Assembly (NCBI RefSeq): GCF_019320115.1
Contig: NC_089587.1
Span: forward strand, 105,387,158 to 105,451,157
Source: Miscanthus floridulus
Lineage: Eukaryota > Streptophyta > Magnoliopsida > Poales > Poaceae
Reading direction: 5' to 3'
DNA length: 64,000 nt
Notes under the pieces: generated by a model
What the model saw: the letters and a program-made list of their open reading frames with translations, nothing else
Databases searched by the model: none
Told to the model about the DNA's origin: nothing
Position numbers and translations under genes: made by a program
In this document: positions 55,974-64,000 of the stretch, in pieces
How the letters are laid out: each line of letters begins with the position of its first letter
Numbering within the stretch: position 1 is the first letter of the stretch

Positions 55974-58446
55974 TCACTGTCTCCTACTCTTGCCCCTACC
56001 CTTGTGACCCAGAGCGCTGGTGCCTGGAGTGTAAGGGTCACGGGGACGGCATCGCCTAGTGCCTAGAGGCGGTGTAGGATAAGTCGATGGAGCGTCATGG
56101 AGCTGAGAGGGCCCAAGCTCATCGTGCCTCTTGTCCATGTCATCGTCGTCGTCGGCCTCCTCGTCCTCCTCCTCGTCCCCTATAGCTGCTTGACAAGAGG
56201 AACCCAAGGCTCCTCTTCCTGTGGAAGGATTGTACACGTCATGCGTCGTGTTTGTCCTACAACCACAACGACCAGCCGCACGGCGTAGACGACGTGACAG
56301 CCTCTGTTGTACAAAACAATGTTAAGTGAAAGAATATAACGTATTAATGATTTGTTTGAAAGAATATTTGTAATCTTACATCTAGGAAGCCAAGTATGTA
56401 GTCATCATTGACTCTAGGCCGAACGCGCTCGATCTCTTCAACTGAGCTTCTCAGTGTATTGCCCTGCAACAATGTTTTCAATAATAAGACTTCTGAACAC
56501 CTAATGTATTACAAGGGTTATATATTTAGTTTTGTTTTCTTTTGTACAAGAATGTAACTTATTACAAGGGTTATACAGCGCGAAGGTTGCAATAACTACA
56601 ATAGATAACTCCTAACGTCGGTCCAAGAACACCTAATGTATTGTTATGTAACTCAACGTAACAAAATAAGTCGATTGGCTTACCACTCTGTCCAAGATCG
56701 ATCCTACCTCCACCTGCCTTCCTGCACGAGTGGACTGGTCGTACGTCGTGTCCTCATCGTCGGAGGACTCGATGTCGGCGTAGTCAGCTTCGGTCCACTG
56801 TAGTCTGAGCCTGCACCTTGTCGAACGCTGGTACCAAGCTTGGTACCGCCTGAACTCACGGTTCGTGTGCGGCTCGTTGTTGTCGTCTAGGTTGTCGTGC
56901 ATCTCCTCCCATTCCTCAATGTAGGACTGGTGGTGCCTCTCCCAGTCAAAAATCTTCTTGTTCCTCTGATGATCCAACCTGCACGTATGTCATCGTTACA
57001 TTAATCCACGTACGTGGCACCATATTATAAGAAATGGACCATCATCATGACTCATTTGAAATATCAAAACACTTACTTGTGTAAGTCAACGCCAATCGAG
57101 AACAGAGGCATAGGCCAAAGCTGTCTCACTCCAAATTGGCGTGCAACCCTATCTAGCAGGTGGTACTCGATAGCATAGAAGCAGATTAGAGGGCACCTCA
57201 TCCTATAGAAGTAGTCATCGGCCCCACATACGGTGCTCAGCTGAAAAAGTAGTGCGTCCTCTCCACCATACGGCTCCCACTCTACTTGCATCATGTTCAA
57301 ATAAGATGTTAGATGGTATACTAATCCTTTTAATAGGTGCATGGAAAATAAAATTTACTTACACTAGACGCCGTCAGCGAATCTAGCTCGTTCGTGTACT
57401 GAATGTACGCCCGGTCTATCCTCGTGTGCGAAACCCTGACCTGGTCCCAAAGGTACGCCCACGTCGGCTGGCGACTTGGAGGCTGACCTTGGAACCACTC
57501 ACGACGAGCCAGTACCTCTGGACGACCAACTGGAAAACGAGCCCACATCCACAGCTATAACAGGTACACGCATCCACCAAGTGACGGGTTCACCGTAGAC
57601 CGACGACACCCCTTGCACAGCTGCCGGTATAGAAAACACAAGACTGCAGAGCCCCAGCTGTACTAACCCGCCTGGTCCCAGTTACTGAGGCAGTGGATCC
57701 ACATCCAGGACGCATTGTCACCCGTCGCGTCGGGAAAGAGAACGCAAGCAAAAAGGTGTAGGATCCACGCCCGGCAGTAGTACACAACCGTCTCCTCATC
57801 TGCCTCCTTGGGGCACTGTGCGAACTCTGTACGTAGCCATGAGATGGGAACTCCAGAAGTGCGAGCCCCTTGCTCGCTAAGCTCACGCCCAAGGAAGGCC
57901 TCCACTCGTGCTCTCCATCCCTCTGACCTGCACTGCCCGGTGACTGGGTTCCCATGAATCCTTAGGCCTAGCATCTTCTGACAGTCCTGAAGCGAGACTG
58001 TCATCTCCCCGAAAGGTAGGTGGAAGCTGTGAGTCTCCGGCTGCCACCTATATTTAAGACCAAGGAAGATTACTTGTCAAAAAGTCAATCGCATTAACAA
58101 ATGGCCATGAATGGAGGCAATGATTCACTTTAATACCTGTCTACCAACGCAGTTATCGCCGCTGAGTTAAACTTGGGCAACCCACGACGAACCTGAAAGG
58201 AGATGACATCCAGGCCAGCTCTTTGCAGGAAAGGAGTGTACCTATCGTCGTACCGAATGTCCAAGAACCCACTGTGGGTCCTAGAACGAAGGTGCGGAAG
58301 GTCCTGCATCGAATATAACATAGTCACATGTTACTTCACGAACACATGTACGAATAAAACTTATAGATTATTACCTGCCCCAGCGCAACGAGACGTCCTC
58401 TGTGGGTCTCCTCGTACGTCGGGTCGAGCAGGTGGAATTGCTCCAT
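55974..58446 (-). pseudogene. Plant mobile domain (PMD, aminotransferase-like) protein gene of MULE-2
   Basis: Seven exons on the minus strand: 58446-58375, 58303-58137, 58047-57363, 57285-57077, 56978-56684, 56463-56380 and 56303-55974. They keep one frame of about 613 codons. The PMD signature is clear: GLPKFNSAAITALVDR, then WQPETHSFHLPFGEMTVSLQ, GLRIHGNPVTG, YSWGSAVL and LWMWARFPVGRP. The C-terminus is acidic (EEEDEEADDDDD), then basic. PMD genes occur both in transposons and as host silencing factors (MAIN family). Two TAG stops break exon 3 (57665-57663 and 57557-57555, the latter where family members have Gln), and the exon-4 acceptor reads AA instead of AG. MULE-1 has no copy. Confidence 0.85.
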
Positions 58447-58553
58447 CCTACAAAAAAAGTGAATGAATTAGAATTGCAATGTACAATGAAACATGAACTT
58501 ATAAATGTATACATAATTGACACAAATACAAGCATAAATTGAGACATGCATAA

Positions 58554-59498
58554 TTAAATATATGATACGATAAAATATAAAATAATACTATAAACCAATA
58601 GTCCTACCTCACTAATCTGCCAATGGCAACTTCGTGAGTTGTGGCCAAGTCTACCGCACTTGCCGCACTCGTACTGCTCGGGATCAGTAACAAATGGAGT
58701 TCCTCTCCCACGCCTAGTTCTTCCGGGTATCTGATCCATAACCATCCTATGCCTCGTCCTCTGCCATGATCCACGCTTGTTCCAACGGTAAGCTGGATCC
58801 GCAATGTACTTCGGCCCATCATAAGGAGGCCACTCTCCAGGGTCCCAGAAAGGCACGAAGCGAGGGCTCCATGTGTTCACAAGCGTGTTGACACTGAACT
58901 CGTGAGGTATCCTCCTCTCGATATTATAGTTGCGATGCCTAGCTGCTGCCACCAAATACGAACATACAAAGTGGTATTGCCTTGGTTTACCACAAGTGCA
59001 CTTAAAATCTTGGAGGACAACCACATGTATCCTCGACTCTCGGACCTCGCCATCGGACGTTGTACTGCCCCTATGCTCGACCTGATAAGTCCCTGTGGCG
59101 TGGTCAAAGCATGCAACCTCATGTGTGCCAGCCCTTTCTCTTGCCTTCTCTAGGTGTGCCTTTGGTTTCGGAGCCCATATCTCTCCATCACTACTCAACT
59201 GCAATGCATGGGCGTGTCTATCGTTGAACCAGGCAACAAGCTTATAGAAGGTGAATTGAACAATTGCATTCACGGGCATACCACGTATCCCCAATAGCAA
59301 CTTATTGAATGACTCTGCCATGTTGCTGCACTGAAACTCGTACCTCCAGCCACCGTCGTCATGAGCTCTCGTCCATTTCTCCAAATCCCTCATCAAACCT
59401 GTGAGCCATTGTCTACCTTCTGCATTTGATGCGGTTCTGACCTGCTCCAACTTTTCCCTAAAGTACTTGTCCTCAAGCTGTCGAGCAGCCTCCTGCAA
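58554..59498 (-). pseudogene. MuDR-type transposase of MULE-2, C-terminal half only
   Basis: The 314-codon ORF matches the part of the MULE-1 transposase after the catalytic domain: the NMAESFNKLLLGIRGMPV block, a SWIM finger (CTCGKPRQYHFVCSY, with Tyr where His is expected) and a CCHC knuckle (CGKCGRLGHNSRSC). The N-terminal region and the whole DDE part are missing. Upstream (59507-59760) stands a directly repeated 43-bp piece of its own coding sequence and then a very GC-rich low-complexity block, reaching the right TIR. It could still bind DNA or zinc but cannot catalyse transposition. The last exon boundary is not resolved. Confidence 0.85.
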
Positions 59499-59755
59499 CA
59501 GATCAAAGTACTTGTCCTCAAGCTGTCGGGCAGGCGCGGCACGCGGCGCGGGCGGGCACGGGCAGGCGCGCGCGGCGCGGCCTCGCGGGCGGGCGCGCGG
59601 CGAGCGGGTGGCGCGGCGTGGCGCGCGCGGCGCTGGGCGGGCGTGGGCGGGCGCGGGCGACGTCGGGCGCGAGCGGGCGGCCGGACGTGGGCGGGCGTGG
59701 GCGCGGCGGCGGCGGCGGGGGCTGGCTAGGGCAAGGAGATGGGGAAGAAGGCCGG
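59464..59755. repeat. Coding-sequence duplication and GC-rich low-complexity block
   Basis: GTACTTGTCCTCAAGCTGTC appears at 59464 and 59507. From 59526 the sequence is a run of GCGGGC/GGGCGC-type words up to 59745. It replaces the missing 5' half of the transposase gene and looks like the outcome of a gap repair or slippage event. Confidence 0.75.
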
Positions 59756-59783
59756 GTAGATATTTAGGCCGAGCTCGGCGCCA

Positions 59784-59970
59784 GAGTGGATGGCGCCGAG
59801 CCCCTTACAGGCCGTTTACCCATGGCCAGGACCTCGGCGCCAGTCACCGTGGCGCCGAGCTCGGCGCCACTCACTCTGGCGCCGAGCCAAGGGTCCATTT
59901 CTGGAATTCTTTCCGCCAGGGGTCTATTTGAGAGAAACTTTCGAAAAAAGGGCCAAATAGTAAAAAATTC
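59784..59970 (-). repeat. Right TIR of MULE-2
   Basis: Reverse-complement copy of 47306-47495 with very few differences, again with the CTCGGCGCC / GGCGCCGAG palindromes. Confidence 0.9.
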
Positions 59971-59982
59971 GGCCCATATGCC

Positions 59983-60959
59983 CATCCTGCCATTTTGATA
60001 AAACGGTAGGAGCCCCCCCAAGAGACACATATACCTGATAGATTGATCGGCTGTGTCAAGTCCCTACCAACTCCAACCAAATTGTTGTGAGCCTTTCGTT
60101 CAAAAAAATTGTTGTGAGCCAATACAAGGTCATCGACTGGCTCCAGATATCCATGTTACAATCAGAATAGCATGACGCTCAAACTCCAAACTGATAAGAA
60201 GGTTAATAGAACACAGTAAATTACACGGCTGGTATGTTTCCAGAAACACAAAAGGTTGTAAGCTTCACAATAAAATAGAGAAATTAGTGCACCCCTAACC
60301 TTGGCCATTAGATAGAGCAAAACCAAAAGGTACAGAATGTAGAGATCATTTGAAACCCAGCCTAGGAGGAACTAAGCAGTTTTTCATTAATCTATACTTA
60401 TATATTGTTTAATAAAAGCAAACACCCACTAACTTTTCAATCTCTGCATACAAGTTATCCATGTGTCACCTCCCACTAAATGCCACATCATCTCCAATTA
60501 AGTGCCATATCATCTTCCACTAAAGTACAATTATTATTTTTCATATATCAACATACAAGGAATATCCACATCATACTATTGCTTGGCTGTCACATTCTCC
60601 TATAACTTGGTCGAATATTCTATTAGCATTTCATCAACATACAAGGCAATGTTATACTGTTTGTTTGGCAGTCACATCCTCCTATAATTTATTAGATTGT
60701 TTGATTAGCTTACCCAGTTTTGACGGTCTATCTCAGACATACAATGATGCAACTAGGGACCTAGATGCAACATCTTTCTTTCTAAGAAAATCCCGCTGCA
60801 ATGGGCAGGGTACTGTAGTTAAGAAGGAACCCAAACTCGAGTTAAAAGAGGACTCGAGCCTAGATGGTTGGGATCCACATGCACACTTTCCATCCCAACC
60901 GATTGAGCTAGGCTCACTTCCTTAGAGATCATTACTGAGATTTATCAACCAAGTACACA
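59983..60959. other. Intergenic, nothing firmly recognised
   Basis: AT-rich with short ORFs. The stretch from about 60391 (TCTATACTTATATATTG) resembles a Helitron start, but no matching 3' hairpin with CTRR was found. Confidence 0.4.
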
Positions 60960-61319
60960 TGTGATGTCATGTGGGGACGCACGTACGCGAGACGCCGTCG
61001 CGCGCGTGACGTGCGCCGAGCCACAGAGCGCGCCCAGCGCGCGGCTGGGGAAGCCACCGTGAGTGGCTAAGATTAGAAATAAGAGATTAGTTTCCTTATT
61101 TATTCCTTAATTGTAGGCATGGTTATTTCAGCCTTGGGGCTATTTGAGTCTTGTAACCGACACTGTCAGGGGAAAAAGAAGATTATTATCCCTAATCTCT
61201 CTCGTTCTCTCAACTAAGCCTGCGGTAGGGGGGCATAACCTCACCGGAGAAGACGACGGACCGCGGTTACAATCTCCGTAGCCAAGGGCCTCCTACCCTA
61301 GACACCAAGGCCCTTGACA
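60960..61319 (+). mobile_element. 5' LTR (360 bp) of a Ty3/gypsy element running off the window
   Basis: It starts TGTGATGTCATGTGGGG and ends CCCTTGACA, and is followed within four bases by a primer-binding site. The short LTR would fit a Reina-type chromovirus, but the chromodomain region is outside the window. The partner LTR is also outside, so the target duplication cannot be checked. Confidence 0.75.
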
Positions 61320-61322
61320 ACC

Positions 61323-61334
61323 TGGTATCACGGT
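61323..61334 (+). other. Primer-binding site
   Basis: TGGTATCACGGT begins three bases after the LTR. Its first eight bases match the complement of the initiator tRNA-Met 3' end. Confidence 0.7.
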
Positions 61335-61456
61335 CACGCCGATCCTCTTCTTCCCGCTCCGCCGACCCATCTACTGCCGCCGCTTTCCCCACAGCCGCCG
61401 CGCCACCAACCAGTCCACCACCATATCCACCATCAGCCAGCTTCGTCACATCTCCT

Positions 61457-62941
61457 ATGGCGGAGCCCTCCAACGCCGACATCGCCAAGATGATCGAGAG
61501 CCTCACCGGCACGATCGCCTCCCTACAGTCCGACGTCGCGACGTTGAAGGACAAGGAGAAATCCTCTTCATCGTCTGGCCCGGGCGGTGGCGCTGACGGC
61601 CAGCACCACAACGACCGCCCTCCGAGATTTCAGAAGATGGATTTTCCCCGCTATGATGGCACGACCGATCCGCTGATCTTCGTCAACCGCTATGAATCTT
61701 ACTTCCATCAGCAGCGCATCATGGAGGAGGAGAAGGTTTGGATGGCCTCGTACAATCTGGAGGACGTCGCCCAATTGTGGTACATACAACTCCAGGAGGA
61801 TGAGGGTACTCCCCGGTGGAGCCGCTTCAAGGATCTCCTCCACCTGCGTTTCGGGCCGCCCCTGCGCTCCGCGCCGCTCTACGAGCTCGCCGAGTGCCGG
61901 GGCACGGGCTCCGTGGAGGAGTACCAGAACCGGTTCCAGGCGCTCCTGCCACGCGCTGGTCCATTGGAGGAAGCCCAGCATGTCCAGCTCTTCACGGGGG
62001 GCCTCCTGCCGCCGCTGAGCCACGCGGTGCGGATTCACAACCCGCAGTCGCTCGCGGCCGCCATGAGTCTGGCCCGACAAGTGGAGTTGATGGAGCTCAA
62101 CAAGCCGGCCCCGGCTCCCGCCCGGTCAGCGCCCCGCGGCCTGCTTCCAGCACCGCCTCAGCGCCCCACGCTCCCTGCACCACCACCAGCGGGCGCCGCC
62201 GCCGCCAAGATGGAGACCAAACCGGTGAAACGTCTCTCTCTGGAGGAGCAGGCGAAACGTCGCCACCTTGGGCTGTGCTACAATTGCGACGAAAAGTACT
62301 CGCGTGGCCATAACCGGGTCTGCCGCCGCATCTTCTACATCGACGGCGTGACGCTCACCGACGCCGAAGACGCCGCATTGGACAGGGACCAGGCGGAGGC
62401 CCCGGTCTTCTCTTTGCAGGCGGTCGCCAGCGTGCCGCTCTGCGACACCATGCAGGTCCGGGTGACTTTGGGCACGGTGACCCTCACTGCCCTCCTCGAC
62501 ACCGACTCCACCCACAACTTCATCGCCGAGGAGGCGGCGCGCCGCACCACCCTGCCCATCCAGTCCAAGCCACGCCTCACCGCCACAGTGGCCAATGGCG
62601 AGAAGATCCAGTGCCCGGGCGTCCTGCGGCAGGCGCCGATCACCATCGATGGGGAGGCGTTCCACGTGGACCTCTTCGTCATGCCGTTGGCGGGATACGA
62701 TCTCGTCCTGGGAACCCAGTGGATGGTTACCCTGGGGCCGATCACGTGGGACTTCACGGCGCGCACCATGTCGTTTTCGCGCCAGGGCAAGGAGGTGTGC
62801 TGGTCCGACGTGGCGGCGTGCCCGGAACCGACTATCGCCGCCATAGCAGCCTCAGCGGACTTCCTCGACAAACTGTTGGCCTCCTTCGAAGGGGTTTTCG
62901 CCGAGCCCTCCGGCCTACCACCACAGCCTGCGCCGCCATGA
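61457..62941 (+). pseudogene. gag-protease of the gypsy element
   Basis: The 494-codon ORF has a coiled-coil-like start, a retrotransposon gag domain (from about residue 60, with FPRYDGTTDPLIFVNRYESYF and later SVEEYQNRFQALL), a Pro/Ala-rich linker, and a zinc-knuckle-like CYNCDEKYSRGH. An aspartic protease domain follows, reading LLDTDSTHNFI where the active site is expected (Asp348, Thr349, Asp350). Plant gypsy proteases normally have Asp-Ser/Thr-Gly there, so the Gly is replaced. The frame ends at TGA 62939-62941 just after GLPPQ. The next domain continues in another frame, and the segment that normally links protease and reverse transcriptase is missing, pointing to a small deletion. The element is defective. 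Confidence 0.85.
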
Positions 62942-64000
62942 TCGCTCAAGGCATCGTTCGTCGCAGCGACTCCGCATTCTCGTCCCCGGTCCTCCTCGTC
63001 AAAAAGCCGGACGGATCGTGGCGTTTCTGCGTTGACTACCGCGCCCTCAACGCGCTTACGGTCAAGGACGCGTTCCCGATCCTCGTCGTCGACGAGCTGC
63101 TTGATGAGCTCCACGGGGCGCGTTTCTTCACCAAGCTCGATCTCCACTCCGGGTACCATCAGGTGCGGATGCGGCCGGCCGACGTCCATAAGACCGCCTT
63201 CCGCACCCACGACGGCCTCTACGAGTTCCTCGTCATACCGTTCGGGCTGTGCAACACCCCGGCAACGTTCCAGGCGCTGATGAACGACGTACTCCGACCA
63301 TTCCTTCGTCGTTTCGTTCTTGTGTTTTTTGATGATATACTAATCTACAGCAAGACTTGGGCGGATCACCTACGCCACATCCGTGCCGTCCTCAGCGAGC
63401 TTCAGCGGCACCAGCTCTTCCTCAAGCGCGCCAAGTGCGCCTTCGCTAGCGCGTCCGTCGCATACCTTGGCCACGTCATTTCCGAGGCGGGCGTCGCCAT
63501 GGACCCGGCCAAGGTGCAGGCGGTGCGGGAGTGGCCGACGCCGCGCTCGGCGCGCGCGGTCCGTGGTTTCCTCGGCTTGGCGGGCTACTACCGCAAGTTT
63601 GTGCACAACTACGGCACCATCGCAGCACCCCTCACTGCCCTCCTTAAGAAAGATGGGTTCTCTTGGTCAGGGGAGGCCTCGGCGGCATTCGACGCGCTCA
63701 AGGCTGCTGTCACCACCGCCCCGGTACTCGCCAAGCCGGATTTCTCCAAGCCCTTCATCGTCGAGTGCGACGCGTCGTCTCACGGCTTCGGGGCGGTGCT
63801 GGTCCAGGACAGCCACCCTGTGGCCTTCTTCAGTAGGCTGGTGGCGCCCCGCCATCGCGCGCTCGCGGCGTACGAGCGTGAGCTGATCGGCCTCGTGCAC
63901 GCGGTACGGCACTGGCGACCGTACCTGTGGGGGTGCCGCTTCGTCGTCAAGACTGATCACTACAGCCTTAAGTACCTGCTCGATCAGAGGCTCGCGATGA
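62938..64000 (+). pseudogene. Reverse transcriptase-RNase H of the gypsy element (runs off the window)
   Basis: From 62938 one frame stays open to the window end (354 codons). It shows RT motifs KPDGSWRFCVDYRALN, FFTKLDLHSGYHQVRM and the catalytic FFDDILIYSK (63325-63354). RNase H follows with VECDASSHGFGAVL, then AYERELIGLVHAVRHWRPYL near the end. The frame is shifted relative to gag-protease by the deletion near 62925-62940, so no gag-pol fusion can be made from this copy. RNase H and everything after it is cut by the end of the window. Confidence 0.9.

Larger units (their letters stand above)
47305..59974. mobile_element. MULE-2: large Mutator-like element with four genes and a solo LTR
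   Basis: TIRs of about 190 bp (47306-47495 and 59784-59970) start GAATTTTTTACTATTTGGCC in both orientations and differ at only a handful of positions. The 8-mer CATATGCC flanks the element at 47297-47304 and 59975-59982, with a few unmatched bases at the right edge. Without the solo LTR (48750-53145 including one duplication) the element is about 8.3 kb. Gene order: triple-GRF protein (plus), then on the minus strand a single-GRF protein, a PMD protein and a transposase. Compared with MULE-1 it keeps the same convergent outer pair and adds two genes between. Its transposase lacks the catalytic half, so it would need help to move. Confidence 0.85.

Noticed and set aside
60391..60960. Possible Helitron 5' end (TCTATACTTATATATTG after A)
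   Set aside because: No CTRR end with a hairpin was found downstream before the next LTR. One short terminus is not enough.

Overview
The window reads as nuclear DNA of a panicoid grass, most likely from the sorghum/sugarcane/Miscanthus group. The evidence is GC-rich grass exons with GT-AG introns, dense nested transposons, and grass MITE families. The species cannot be fixed from the sequence alone. I find two host genes that look intact: a D-type cyclin (CYCD2;1-like, minus strand, six exons, 9041-11386) and an intronless mitochondrial dicarboxylate carrier / plant uncoupling protein 5 (plus strand, 43848-44822). A broken J-domain fragment (29543-29800) is the only other recognisable host-derived coding sequence. 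Almost everything else is mobile DNA or unannotated intergenic DNA.

Layout. 1-1738: 3' end of a Ty3/gypsy element with an antisense ORF and an LTR. 1739-6913: 3' end of a second gypsy element (integrase remnant, polypurine tract, 4.2-kb LTR). 6914-7784: decayed copia-type LTR. 7785-8026: Tourist-like MITE. 9041-11386: cyclin D, with three MITEs just upstream of it (11951-12998). 13033-27263: minus-strand copia-like element that has gag but no recognisable pol. It is split by a complete Mutator-like element (MULE-1, 13459-19502). 27264-28799: copia LTR. 30639-31497: hAT-like element containing a second hAT MITE. 33405-34671: CACTA element. 36330-42864: intergenic DNA rich in MITEs. 43460-44822: carrier gene. 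47305-59974: a second, larger MULE (MULE-2) with a 4.4-kb solo LTR inside one of its exons. 60960 to the window end: 5' part of another gypsy element (LTR, gag-protease, RT-RNase H).

The most interesting content is the MULE pair. In both elements a MuDR-type transposase gene and a gene for a protein with repeated GRF-type zinc-finger modules start near opposite terminal inverted repeats and converge. MULE-2 also carries a plant-mobile-domain (PMD) gene and a second, single-GRF gene. The triple-GRF gene of MULE-2 has no stop codon or frameshift over 508 codons and is broken only by the solo LTR, whose 5-bp target duplication is perfect. MULE-1 is decayed in a striking way: its transposase frame has ten stops (all TAG or TAA) but no frameshift, as expected if methylated cytosines were deaminated while reading frames stayed otherwise intact.

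All target duplications, splice sites and motifs were read by eye. No database search was possible, so family names rest on recognised motifs and architecture.
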